Positions 17,662 through 25,230 of a stretch of DNA of 64,000 bases are shown here, one piece after another (positions within the stretch are counted from its first letter, which is position 1; every line of letters begins with the position of its first letter). This DNA is from Promicromonospora iranensis (GTDB taxonomy: Bacteria > Actinomycetota > Actinomycetes > Actinomycetales > Cellulomonadaceae): positions 219,145 to 283,144 of the forward strand of contig NZ_JAJQQP010000003.1 of assembly GCF_028994805.1 (NCBI RefSeq), read 5' to 3'. The notes below the pieces were generated by a model. The model made no database searches, was not told where the DNA came from, and worked only from the letters and a program-made list of their open reading frames with translations. Made by a program: the position numbers and the translations under genes.

Positions 17662-17734
17662 GGGGCTGTGGCGCAGCTGGTAGCGCACCTGCATGGCATG
17701 CAGGGGGTCGGGAGTTCGAGTCTCCCCAGCTCCA
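17662..17734 (+). tRNA. tRNA-Ala, anticodon GGC (second copy)
   Basis: Same 73-base cloverleaf as the gene at 13768, with a T-stem GGGAG/CTCCC in place of GGGGG/CCCCC; the two compensating changes keep the stem. Anticodon loop ATGGCAT, discriminator A, no encoded CCA. Confidence 0.97.
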
Positions 17735-17744
17735 CCCAGGACGT

Positions 17745-17776
17745 GAGAATGCCCCGCCGTGAGGCGGGGCATTCTC
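17745..17776. terminator. Terminator after the second tRNA-Ala
   Basis: A perfect 14-bp stem, GAGAATGCCCCGCC and its complement, with a 4-base loop, followed by GTTTCTC. It lies just before the stop of the convergent heme O synthase gene. Confidence 0.8.
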
Positions 17777-17795
17777 GTTTCTCAGGGCAGCTTGC

Positions 17796-18746
17796 TCAGG
17801 GCAGTATCGGGCCGATCGAGACCATCAGGCAGAGCGCCAGGACGGCCACGAGCGAGAAGCGGAACATCCGCCGCGCCCAGCGGTCGTCGTCGTCCGTCCG
17901 GAGTCCGATGATGCCGAGCCAGGTCCAGTAGGCGCCGACGGCGCCCATCACCACCGTGTAGACGATCCCGACGTAGCCGAAGACCGGCAGCAGCAGGGTC
18001 GCCGCGACGAAGGCCACGGTGTAGGCCAGGATCTGGATCTTCGTGTTCCGCATGCTCCGGACGACCGAGATGACCGGGACCCCGGCCCGGGCGTACTCCT
18101 CGTGCCGGTAGACCGCTATCGAGTAGAACTCGGGCATCTGCCAGAGGAACACGGCGAGGAAGACGAGCACCGCGCCGGCGTCGACGACACCGGAGACCGC
18201 GACGTACCCGGCAAGGATCGGTGCGGCGCCGGAGACGCTGCCGACCAGCGTGCCGTGGATCGACAGGCGCTTCGACAGCATCCCGTAGAGCACCACGTAG
18301 ACGACGAACCCGCCCAGCCCGACCACCACGACCAGCCAGTTCGTCCAGGCGACCAGCATCGCCATGCCGGCGACGCCGAGGACGACGGAGAAGACGACGG
18401 CGGGTCGCGCCCCGATGCTGCCGGTGACCGTGGCCCGCTTTCTGGTGCGGTCCATGGCGCTGTCGATGTCGCGGTCGAGCACGTTGTTGAGCACGCACGC
18501 CGACGCGATCACCAGCGTCGTGCCGAGGATCAGGGCGGCGAACAGCCAGGGGTCCACCTGCCCCCTGCTCGCGAGCAGGAAGCCGGCGGCCGCCGTCAGC
18601 ACGTTGCCGTAGAGCACGCCCGGCTTCGTGAGGGAGTAGTAGCGGGTCAGCGTGTCCCGCACCGACGTCCCGTCGGCACGAGCTGCGAGCGCTCCGTCGG
18701 TCCCGTCGACGCGGCTGGGGGCGGGCGAGTGCTTGATGGCGGTCAT
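17796..18746 (-). CDS. cyoE: Protoheme IX farnesyltransferase (heme O synthase), CyoE-type
   Basis: Farnesylates heme B to heme O for haem-copper oxidases in the membrane. The 316-residue UbiA-family protein has nine hydrophobic segments, TKPGVLYGNVLTAAAGFLLA at the first span, the prenyl-diphosphate-binding NNVLDRDIDSAMDRT motif, and the second Asp-rich loop region with FLWQMPEFYSIAVYR (usually WQMPHFxxLA). Details such as KPGVLYGN and the DDRWARRMF end resemble the CyoE branch more than the usual actinobacterial CtaB next to transketolase genes. No oxidase genes are adjacent. It begins right after a tRNA gene and beside a truncated gene, consistent with acquired or rearranged DNA. Confidence 0.85.
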   Translation of the reverse strand: MTAIKHSPAPSRVDGTDGALAARADGTSVRDTLTRYYSLTKPGVLYGNVLTAAAGFLLASRGQVDPWLFAALILGTTLVIASACVLNNVLDRDIDSAMDRTRKRATVTGSIGARPAVVFSVVLGVAGMAMLVAWTNWLVVVVGLGGFVVYVVLYGMLSKRLSIHGTLVGSVSGAAPILAGYVAVSGVVDAGAVLVFLAVFLWQMPEFYSIAVYRHEEYARAGVPVISVVRSMRNTKIQILAYTVAFVAATLLLPVFGYVGIVYTVVMGAVGAYWTWLGIIGLRTDDDDRWARRMFRFSLVAVLALCLMVSIGPILP

Positions 18747-18847
18747 GCGAGAAGCGTCCTGACCACCGCGAGGGCATAGCCGGCGTCCGAGGGCATCGGT
18801 GTTCTCGGATCCACCGGTCCAGCCTACGTGAGCGGGCGCCGCCGAAT

Positions 18848-18976
18848 GGGTTCATCCCCGGCAACGGGCTCCGCAGGGTCGGCAAGCCCCACGAGATCTA
18901 CCTCAGTGACACCCGCGGGGTCGCGCCCGAGAAGCAGCGCACGATCCTCCGGCAGCTGGTGAGCGGCTCGGTGTGA
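18848..18976 (+). pseudogene. Remnant of a GyrI-like small-molecule-binding protein (C-terminus only)
   Basis: This frame reads GFIPGNGLRRVGKPHEIYLSD, then TRGVAPEKQRTILRQLV and a stop. It matches, from memory, the characteristic end of GyrI-like/AraC effector-binding proteins (HEIYLSDPRRTAPEKLRTILR). There is no start codon or upstream coding in frame: about 160 residues are missing, and the divergent cyoE promoter lies where they should be. The codon use is high-GC, so the decay is recent. Confidence 0.7.
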
Positions 18977-19001
18977 TCCCTGGCTGGTGGCGGACGGCGG
19001 A

Positions 19002-19490
19002 TCAGGTGTCGATGCCGACGTCGCGCGCCTGTCGGGCCGCGTTCTCGGCGGTGATCACGTCGGCGTGACCGGCCTCGACGAGGCCGCGCAGACCCTGGGC
19101 GAGGTGGTGGTTCCAGGCCGCCGAGCAGACGTCGTAGCACTCGAGCTCCGGTACGAGGCCCACGTGCGTCACGCGGACGGCGGTGTCGCCCTCGGGCCCG
19201 TCGGCGAGCTCGAAGACGATGTCGGAGCCGACCCACTCGGACTGGTCCTGGACGAAGCCGAAGTGGTTCTCGAGCACGTGCCAGACCATCTTCGTGCCCG
19301 GGACCACCTCGGTCAGCCGGATCCGCGTGCGGTGCAGACCGGGGTTGTCGAAGCCGAACTCGTCGCCGGACTCCGTGGTACCGCCCTCGATCATCTCGGT
19401 CCACCAGGCCTGCGGCCGCGTGATCGCCGCGAACACCTCGTCGGGTGAGGCGTGGACGGTGAAGCTGGTCGTGTAGTTCTGCGCGGACAT
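19002..19490 (-). CDS. SRPBCC (AHSA1/START-like) domain protein
   Basis: A 162-residue single-domain protein. It begins YTTSFTVHASPDEVFAAITRPQAWWTEMIEGG, the first strand and helix of the SRPBCC fold, and has VVPGTKMVWHVLENHF and the long C-terminal helix WNHHLAQGLRGLVEAG. These proteins bind hydrophobic ligands or act as Hsp90-activator-like modules; no substrate can be named. It lies downstream of an HxlR regulator gene on the same strand, with a matching operator in between, so it is the probable target. Confidence 0.85.
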   Translation of the reverse strand: MSAQNYTTSFTVHASPDEVFAAITRPQAWWTEMIEGGTTESGDEFGFDNPGLHRTRIRLTEVVPGTKMVWHVLENHFGFVQDQSEWVGSDIVFELADGPEGDTAVRVTHVGLVPELECYDVCSAAWNHHLAQGLRGLVEAGHADVITAENAARQARDVGIDT

Positions 19491-19523
19491 CGGCGTCTCC
19501 CGTGCTCGTGTGACTTACTAGTG

Positions 19524-19565
19524 TGATGCAAGCAACATGAGGAGACCACGCTTGCATCATGCAAG
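19524..19565 (-). promoter_or_regulatory. Operator cluster upstream of the SRPBCC gene
   Basis: CTTGCATCATGCAAG (19551-19565) is a 15-base palindrome. TGATGCAAG at 19524-19532 is a further half-site, inverted relative to CTTGCATCA. A degenerate copy of the palindrome lies upstream of the HxlR gene at 20152, linking regulator and target. Confidence 0.65.
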
Positions 19566-19666
19566 TCAAGCAAGGTGGGCGGGAACGAGGCCGGCCGCCC
19601 GGAAAAGATCCGGGCGGTGCCGGTGTGGCGCTGGTGGGTAGTGCGGTGGTGGGCGGCGCTCGCGGG

Positions 19667-20107
19667 TCAGGCGACGCGCGGTTCCCGCAGCGGCTCGACG
19701 GCGATGTCGTCGGGCGGCGCCGCCTTGCCGCAGGAGTCGCAGACCAGCGTGTGCTCCAGCGTGCCGCCGCAGCCGTCGTGCGCGTAGCGGATCGGCGGGC
19801 CGTCCGGCGTCTCCACCCAGCGGTCACCCCACTGGGTGAGCGCGACGATCGCGGGGGCGAGCTCGCGCCCCATCGTGGTCAGGTGGTACTCGCGCCCGTC
19901 CTGGGTCATCAGACCGGCCTCCACGAAGCGCTCGAGCCGGGACGTCAGGATGTTCGGCGCGACGCCGAGGGATCTCTGCAGCTCGGTGAATCGCGTGAGG
20001 TGACCGAAGATCGCGTCGCGCAGGATCAACAGGCTCCAGCGCTCTCCCACGATCTCGAGCGCGCGTGCGGCGGAGCAGTCCTGGCCTGCGTAGGTGCGGC
20101 CGAGCAT
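19667..20107 (-). CDS. HxlR-family regulator with a C-terminal Cys-rich (zinc-ribbon-like) tail
   Basis: A 146-residue winged-helix protein: CSAARALEIVGERWSLLILRD with Cys11 at the usual HxlR N-terminal position, RFTELQRSLGVAPNILTSRLERFVEAGLM, and the wing YHLTTMGRELAPAIVALTQWGDRW. Unlike the first HxlR protein, it carries an extra 35-residue end with HDGCGG and CDSCGK, a possible zinc site. ATG 20107 is chosen because GGAGG stands five bases upstream; ATG 20119 is possible. It probably regulates itself and the SRPBCC gene through CTTGCAT-type palindromes. Confidence 0.87.
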   Translation of the reverse strand: MLGRTYAGQDCSAARALEIVGERWSLLILRDAIFGHLTRFTELQRSLGVAPNILTSRLERFVEAGLMTQDGREYHLTTMGRELAPAIVALTQWGDRWVETPDGPPIRYAHDGCGGTLEHTLVCDSCGKAAPPDDIAVEPLREPRVA

Positions 20108-20151
20108 GGTGCCTCCCATCGTGAGCGGGCGTTCCAGGCTACGCCTCGGCG

Positions 20152-20166
20152 CTTGCATGACGCGAG
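20152..20166 (-). promoter_or_regulatory. Degenerate copy of the HxlR operator upstream of its own gene
   Basis: CTTGCATGACGCGAG matches CTTGCATCATGCAAG with the left arm intact and two changes in the right arm. It sits 45 bases upstream of the HxlR start codon, as for autoregulation. Confidence 0.5.
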
Positions 20167-20257
20167 CACCAGGGCACCCAGAAGTCCACCCTGGGGCGTA
20201 CCGGGGTCCGCCCTCGGGCTGATGTCCGGGGCGTCTGTCGCTCGCTAGGTTCGAGCC

Positions 20258-20884
20258 ATGACCTCCGCCGCCCAGGACGCACCCGTCCGTCCCGCGATCC
20301 TTGCTCAGGTGGCACGCTTCGGCTCCGTCGTCGCCCTCAGCTTCCTGCTGGGCGGCCTGACGTCGTACGCGCAGGGGTTCCTGCCGGATGCCTTCGCCTC
20401 CTTCGCCAACTCCGCCAGCGGCTGGACGGTGCTCACGGCGCTGCTCGTGTACTGGTCCCGGGCGCGCACCGTCCCCGCCGCGGTGCTGGGCGCGGTCAGC
20501 TTCGTGCTCCTCGTGCTCGGGTACATGGTGGCGTCCCAGGTGCGGGGCCTCGTGTACGACCCGATGCTCTTCTCGGTCGTCGGCGTGGTGGTCGGCCCGT
20601 TCGTCGGCGTGGCGGCCTCCTGGCTGCGTGCCTCGGGCGTCCGCGCGGCCCTCGGCACCGCGCTGCTCGCGGGCATCGGCATCGGCGAGGCCGCCTACGG
20701 GCTGACGATCATCGGGGACACCACGAGCCCCGTCTACTGGACGGTCATCGGCGTCGCCGGGGTGGCTCTCGTCGGCGTCATGGTCATCCGCAGGCTCCGG
20801 GGCGCGCTCCCTGTCGCCCTGGCGGCCGGCGGTGCGGTGGCGCTCGCGGCGGCATTCCATACTGCCTACTCCAGCCTCGGCTAG
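20258..20884 (+). CDS. Polytopic membrane protein (DUF6518-like)
   Basis: A 208-residue protein with six predicted membrane segments: SVVALSFLLGGLTSYAQGFL, WTVLTALLVYW, AAVLGAVSFVLLVLGYMVA, MLFSVVGVVVGPFVGVAASWL, AALGTALLAGIGIGEAAYGL and a C-terminal pair around VIGVAGVALVGVMVI. It recalls small actinobacterial membrane proteins annotated DUF6518, identified from memory only. No transport or enzymatic motif is visible. It stands alone between the HxlR gene (divergent) and the TetR gene (convergent). Confidence 0.72.
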   Translation: MTSAAQDAPVRPAILAQVARFGSVVALSFLLGGLTSYAQGFLPDAFASFANSASGWTVLTALLVYWSRARTVPAAVLGAVSFVLLVLGYMVASQVRGLVYDPMLFSVVGVVVGPFVGVAASWLRASGVRAALGTALLAGIGIGEAAYGLTIIGDTTSPVYWTVIGVAGVALVGVMVIRRLRGALPVALAAGGAVALAAAFHTAYSSLG

Positions 20885-20894
20885 GTCGGTACGG

Positions 20895-21491
20895 CTACGC
20901 CTCGACCATCCGGTCGAGGAGCCGGTCGAGGAGTGCACCGACGCGTGCCTCGGCGCCGTCGTCGACCAGGAGGGTCTGCGCCAGCCCGCTCGTGCCGGCC
21001 ACCATCAGCTCGGCGTCGAGCTCGGCCGTCCGCTGGTCCGCCGCGTCCCCGCGGGCCCGGCGCAGCTGCTCGGCGATCGTCCGGACGAGGAAGCGGGGGG
21101 CGCCCATCGTGTCCTCCGCGGTGACGTCGGGGCTGGTCAGCGCGGCGGCGTGGAACGAGTTCAGGACGATCGTGTCCCGCCTCCGGGCGGCGTCCGTCGG
21201 CAGCAGCTCGGTGAGGATCGCGTGGACGACCTCGCGCGGGGTGGGGTCGGCGCCGAGGGCGCTCAGCCGTTCGGTGAACCGGGCGCCGGCGTCGGCGACC
21301 ACTGCGCGGTGGGTGGCGAGCAGGAACTTCTGCTTGGTGCCGAAGTAGTACTGGACCAGCCGCACCGAGATGCCCGCCTCCGCGGCGACCGACTGGAAGG
21401 TGGCCGCCCCCAGGCCGTCGCGGGCGATGACCCGGCGTGCGGCGCTCGTGATCTGCGCCCGCCGTTGATCGTGGTCGGCCAGCTTCGGCAT
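20895..21491 (-). CDS. TetR-family transcriptional regulator
   Basis: A 198-residue repressor with an N-terminal helix-turn-helix: RRAQITSAARRVIARDGLGAATFQSVAAEAGISVRLVQYYFGTKQKFLLA. The recognition helix is followed by the diagnostic YYFGTK. The C-terminal ligand domain is of the TetR_C type, with no recognisable ligand. ATG 21491 (MPKLADHDQRR) is chosen; the longer frame has no ribosome site. Divergent from an alpha/beta hydrolase gene, with an inverted repeat between them. Confidence 0.9.
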   Translation of the reverse strand: MPKLADHDQRRAQITSAARRVIARDGLGAATFQSVAAEAGISVRLVQYYFGTKQKFLLATHRAVVADAGARFTERLSALGADPTPREVVHAILTELLPTDAARRRDTIVLNSFHAAALTSPDVTAEDTMGAPRFLVRTIAEQLRRARGDAADQRTAELDAELMVAGTSGLAQTLLVDDGAEARVGALLDRLLDRMVEA

Positions 21492-21537
21492 GCGGTCCCG
21501 CTCTCTTGAGTACGCACGGCCGGTCCGGCCGTCTTCA

Positions 21538-21576
21538 TGGTATGCGCACACCATCATAAGTGATATGTTCATACCA
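21538..21576. promoter_or_regulatory. Inverted repeat in the TetR/hydrolase divergent promoter
   Basis: TGGTATG (21538-21544) and CATACCA (21570-21576) flank an AT-rich stretch with ATCATAAGTGATAT, which would hold the promoters of both genes. Position and symmetry fit a TetR operator pair. Confidence 0.5.
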
Positions 21577-21595
21577 CCAAGATGAGGAGGGCTCC

Positions 21596-22468
21596 ATGGC
21601 CAGGATCGGAAGGTTCAAGAGCGACGAGGCGCGAGACGCTTACCTGTGCACCTCTGAGGCGATGGCGGGGCTCTGGCCGGTCCCGGCGACGCTCGCGGAC
21701 GTCCCCACGCCGTTCGGGTCCACGCATGTCCGGCGGTCCGGCTCCGGGGACGCGGTGCCGCTCGTCCTGCTGGCCGGCCTCCTCGGCAGCAGCCTGCACT
21801 GGCACCAGATCGTGGCGTGGCTCGCGCAGGATCGTGCCGTCTACGCGCTGGACACCCTCGGGGCGGCCGGGCGCAGCGTCCAGACCGCGCCGCTGGCGCG
21901 GGACGCCGACTACGGGGCCTGGTTCGCGGCCGTGCTGGACGGGCTCGGGCTGGACCGTGCGCACGTGCTGGGGGAGTCGTCCGGTGCCTGGCATGCGACC
22001 CTCGCGGGCCTGCACGCGGCGGACCGGGTGGCGAGCGTGTCCCTCATCGAGCCGAACGGGGTGTTCGTGAAGATACCCTGGCGCGCCCTGCTGAAGATGG
22101 TCCGGTTCGGCGGCGACACGACCGACGAGGGCTGGCTCAGGATGGGCGAGTGGCTCACGCCCGGTGTCACCATGACCGACGTCGAGCGGGCGACCGCGAA
22201 GGCCGCGCAGGGCTACCGGATCGCGGGCGGCTGGGCGCGCCCGCTCAAGGATGCCGAGCTGGAGTCGTTCGCGCCGCCGCTCCTCGCGGTCCTTGGCGGG
22301 GAGTCGGTGGTCTCACGGCCGCTCGCCGCGCAGCGCCGCCTCGCCGAGCGTCTGCCGACCGCCGAGGTCGAGATCTATCCCGGGACCGGGCACGGCGTGC
22401 GCGGGCAGCTGCCCGACCTCGTCACGGCCCGGGTGGTGGAGTTCCAGGCGCGGCACGACGCCGGCTGA
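21596..22468 (+). CDS. Alpha/beta hydrolase
   Basis: A 290-residue cytosolic hydrolase. The core has LVLLAGLLGSSLHWHQIVAWLAQDRAVYALDTLGAAGRS, the nucleophile elbow VLGESSGAWHATLAG with Ser near residue 127, and a C-terminal PGTGHGVRGQLP carrying the catalytic His. GESSG is a variant of GxSxG typical of esterase and lactonase-like members. GAGGAGG precedes ATG 21596. The divergent TetR gene suggests substrate-induced expression. Confidence 0.87.
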   Translation: MARIGRFKSDEARDAYLCTSEAMAGLWPVPATLADVPTPFGSTHVRRSGSGDAVPLVLLAGLLGSSLHWHQIVAWLAQDRAVYALDTLGAAGRSVQTAPLARDADYGAWFAAVLDGLGLDRAHVLGESSGAWHATLAGLHAADRVASVSLIEPNGVFVKIPWRALLKMVRFGGDTTDEGWLRMGEWLTPGVTMTDVERATAKAAQGYRIAGGWARPLKDAELESFAPPLLAVLGGESVVSRPLAAQRRLAERLPTAEVEIYPGTGHGVRGQLPDLVTARVVEFQARHDAG

Positions 22469-22500
22469 CGTCCGGGCGGGTGTCGCTCATGGACGCTGTT

Positions 22501-22559
22501 TGAGAATCGTTCTCATCTCTGGTTCACTCTCCCTCAGTACCGAGAATGATTGTCATTCT
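22501..22559 (+). promoter_or_regulatory. Two Zur/Fur-type boxes upstream of the AztD-like gene
   Basis: TGAGAATCGTTCTCA (22501-22515) and AGAATGA-TTG-TCATTCT (22543-22559) are both inverted repeats close to the actinobacterial Zur consensus, with the GAAT(G/C)-ATT(C/G) core. They lie 46-104 bases before the start codon and probably flank the promoter, giving derepression when zinc is scarce. A Fur-type iron response cannot be excluded from sequence. Confidence 0.75.
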
Positions 22560-22604
22560 AGAAGGAAGGAGCGGGTGGCCCCGACCGGACCGCCCGACCA
22601 GACG

Positions 22605-23876
22605 ATGAGAAACCACACCACTCGCACAGCCGCAGGCCTGGGTGCCGCGCTGTCCCTGCTCCTGCTGAGCGCCTGCGCCGCCGAGGACGGCGCCTCGGGC
22701 TCCGCCTCGGGGTCCCCGTCGGCCGATGCCGGGTCGGAGGCGCCGGACGCCACCGAGATGCAGGCAAGCACGCCACGCGTGGCGGTGACCTACGACGGCG
22801 GTGTGCTCGTGCTGGACGCGATGAGCCTCGAGCCCGTCGGCGACATCGAGCTGGAGGGCTTCAACCGCCTCAACCCGGCCGGCGACGAGCGCCACCTGCT
22901 CGTCTCGACCGCCGGGGAGTTCCGCGCCCTCGACCTGGGCACCTGGGCCGACGCGCACGGCGACCACGCGCACTACTGGACCGCGGAGCCGACGCTCACG
23001 GACGTCGCCTACGACGCCGCCGAGCCCGGCCACGTCGTGGTCCACGAGGGGCGCACCGCGCTGTTCGACGACGGCACCGGCCTGATCCGCGTGCTCGACT
23101 CGGAGCACGTGGCCGACGCCGACGCCGCGGCGCGGGAGTACACGACGCCGGAGGCCCACCACGGGGTGGCCGTCGAGCTGACCGACGACACGCTGGTCGT
23201 CTCCGAGGGCACCGAGGACGCGCGGACGGGAATCCGGGTGCTGGACGGCGACGACGAGGAGATCGCCGCGTCCGACGAGTGCCCCGGTGTGCACGGTGAG
23301 GCGGTCGCCGCCGACGAGGCGGTGCTGATCGGCTGCGAGGACGGTGCGCTGCTCTACGCCGACGGCAAGATCACCAAGGTGGAGGCGCCCGACAGCTACG
23401 GCCGCATCGGCAACCAGGCCGGCACCGAGGAGTCGCCGGTCGTGCTGGGCGACTACAAGACGGACAAGGACGCCGAGCTGGAGCGCCCCACGCGGGTCTC
23501 CCTGATCGACACGCGCGACGGAGAGCTCGAGCTGGTCGAGCTGCCGTCCTCGTACACCTTCCGGTCGCTCGCGCGGGGTGACGACGGCGAGGCCCTCGTG
23601 CTCGGCACCGACGGCCAGATCCACGTGATCGACCCCGAGTCGGCGAAGGTGACGAAGTCCATCCCGGTGATCGACGAGTGGGAGGAGCCTCTGGAGTGGC
23701 AGGAGCCGCGACCCGCGATCCTCTCGCTCGACGGCTCCGTGTACGTCACCGACCCGGCGACCGACTCGATCCACGCGGTCGACGTCGAGACGGGCGAGGT
23801 GTGGAAGTCGGCCGAGCTCGACGTCACGCCGAACGAGCTGAACGGTGTCACGGGCGACGAGGCGCACAGCCACTGA
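22605..23876 (+). CDS. AztD-like zinc metallochaperone lipoprotein
   Basis: A 423-residue exported lipoprotein: signal LGAALSLLLLSAC with lipidated Cys24, an Ala/Ser/Gly linker, then a beta-propeller-like body with metal-ligand-rich stretches HGDHAHYWTAEPT and PEAHHGVAV and a DEAHSH end. This layout is that of AztD, which hands zinc to the AztABC importer. No aztABC genes are in the window, so the partner is elsewhere or the protein works alone. ATG 22605 gives a clean signal peptide. Two Zur-type boxes precede it and a long terminator follows. Confidence 0.82.
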   Translation: MRNHTTRTAAGLGAALSLLLLSACAAEDGASGSASGSPSADAGSEAPDATEMQASTPRVAVTYDGGVLVLDAMSLEPVGDIELEGFNRLNPAGDERHLLVSTAGEFRALDLGTWADAHGDHAHYWTAEPTLTDVAYDAAEPGHVVVHEGRTALFDDGTGLIRVLDSEHVADADAAAREYTTPEAHHGVAVELTDDTLVVSEGTEDARTGIRVLDGDDEEIAASDECPGVHGEAVAADEAVLIGCEDGALLYADGKITKVEAPDSYGRIGNQAGTEESPVVLGDYKTDKDAELERPTRVSLIDTRDGELELVELPSSYTFRSLARGDDGEALVLGTDGQIHVIDPESAKVTKSIPVIDEWEEPLEWQEPRPAILSLDGSVYVTDPATDSIHAVDVETGEVWKSAELDVTPNELNGVTGDEAHSH

Positions 23877-23890
23877 CCCGGGCGCCGCTC

Positions 23891-23968
23891 GGAGAACAGG
23901 AGACCCCGCTGGTCGGGCGTGCCGAGGTGGGTCTCGACACGCCCGGCCAGCGGGGTCTCCTGTTCTCC
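23891..23968. terminator. Very long hairpin (31-bp stem) between convergent genes
   Basis: The left arm 23891-23921, starting GGAGAACAGGAGACC, pairs with the right arm 23938-23968 with a single G-T wobble, around a 16-base loop. It lies between the AztD-like stop and the epoxide hydrolase stop, so it can terminate both. The stem is far longer than a normal terminator needs. Confidence 0.75.
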
Positions 23969-23973
23969 GGGGC

Positions 23974-25140
23974 TCAGGCCCTCGCGAAGAACGCCCGCAG
24001 GTCCTGGACCACCAGCTCCGGCACCTCCAGGGCTGCGAAGTGGCCGCCCTTCGGGTACTCGGCCCAGTGCTCGATGCGGGCGTTGTCGCGCTCGGCCAGC
24101 GACCGGATGGTCTGGAAGTCGTCGGCGAAGACGGCGACGCCGATCCGGCCCGTGCTCACCACGGGCTCCGCGCCCGAGCGCTGCTCGGTGTAGTGGTAGC
24201 GCACCGCCGTGGCCGAGGTGTTGGTGAGCCAGTAGAGGCTGACCTGGGCGAGGACCTGGTCGAGGGAGACCAGGCTGGTCCCGTTGCCGAAGTTCTCGAA
24301 CAGCTCGCTGTAGGCGAGCTGCGCCACCGGCGAGTCGCTGAGCCCGGCCGCGATGGTCTGGGGGCGCGAGGCGTTCATTCCGTTGTACCCGCCGACGCTC
24401 TGGAACCACTGCATGTGCGCCAGGGCGGCGAACTCCTTCGGGCCGAACCCGTCCATCTCACCCTCCGCGCCCGAAGGGAACGAGAAGAGCTGCAGCAGGT
24501 GTGCGCCGAGGAAGCCCTCGGGGTCGAGCACCGCCAGCTCACGGCCGATCAGTGTGCCGGCGTCGCTGCCGTGGGTGCCGTAGGACGCGTAACCGAGCCG
24601 GCGCATCAGCGTGTCCCAGGTGCGGGCGACGCGGGCCATGGTCCAGCTCCCGCCGTCGGCCGGCTCGCTCAGCGGGGTGCTGAACCCGAATCCGGGGATG
24701 GACGGCACGACGACGTGGAAGGCGTCCTCGGCGCGCCCGCCGTGCGCCACCGGGTCGGTGAGCGGGCCGATCATGTCGAGGAAGTCGAGGAACGAGCCCG
24801 GGTAGGTGTGGGTCAGCACCAGCGCCTGCGCGTCGGGCTCTGCCGAGCGGACGTGGAGGAAGTGCACGGTCTGCCCGTCGATCTCCGTGAGGAACTGGGG
24901 GAACGTGTTGGCCCGCTCCTCGACCGCGCGCCAGTCGAAGCCCGTGCGCCAGTGGTCGACCGACGCGCGCAGGTAGGACTCGGGCGTGCCGTACTCCCAG
25001 GAGTCGCCGGGTGCGGCCGGGGCGAACCGGGTGCGGGCCAGGCGGTCGGCGAGGTCGTCGAGGTCGGCCTGCGGGATCGCGATGCGGAACGGCCGGATCA
25101 TGTCGGTGGCGGTGGCTGCGGTGTTCTTCGTGGTCTCCAT
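23974..25140 (-). CDS. Epoxide hydrolase, EHN-domain type (first of two)
   Basis: A 388-residue enzyme of the microsomal-type epoxide hydrolase family. An N-terminal EHN domain (IRPFRIAIPQADLDDLADRLARTRF and WRTGFDWRAVEERANTFPQF) is followed by the alpha/beta hydrolase fold. That fold has LTHTYPGSF (HxYP oxyanion hole), the nucleophile Asp in THGSDAGTLIG, tyrosines in the cap, and catalytic His in PKGGHFAALEVPE. The substrate is unknown; many such actinobacterial enzymes act on cyclic or fatty epoxides. Divergent from a WYL-domain regulator, with a palindrome between. The product aligns well in layout with the second copy at 42281. Confidence 0.9.
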   Translation of the reverse strand: METTKNTAATATDMIRPFRIAIPQADLDDLADRLARTRFAPAAPGDSWEYGTPESYLRASVDHWRTGFDWRAVEERANTFPQFLTEIDGQTVHFLHVRSAEPDAQALVLTHTYPGSFLDFLDMIGPLTDPVAHGGRAEDAFHVVVPSIPGFGFSTPLSEPADGGSWTMARVARTWDTLMRRLGYASYGTHGSDAGTLIGRELAVLDPEGFLGAHLLQLFSFPSGAEGEMDGFGPKEFAALAHMQWFQSVGGYNGMNASRPQTIAAGLSDSPVAQLAYSELFENFGNGTSLVSLDQVLAQVSLYWLTNTSATAVRYHYTEQRSGAEPVVSTGRIGVAVFADDFQTIRSLAERDNARIEHWAEYPKGGHFAALEVPELVVQDLRAFFARA

Positions 25141-25183
25141 GTCTCCGACTCTATGGAGGGTTCAGGAACGTTTCTTTCCTCTA

Positions 25184-25203
25184 TTCTCGGAAGTGTTCGA
25201 GAA
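25184..25203. promoter_or_regulatory. Palindrome between the epoxide hydrolase and WYL regulator genes
   Basis: TTCTCG-N8-CGAGAA sits about 45 bases upstream of either start codon, in an otherwise AT-rich stretch. It is a good operator candidate for the WYL regulator. Confidence 0.5.
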
Positions 25204-25230
25204 GTTTCCGGAGCAGCACGAGGAGCCATC

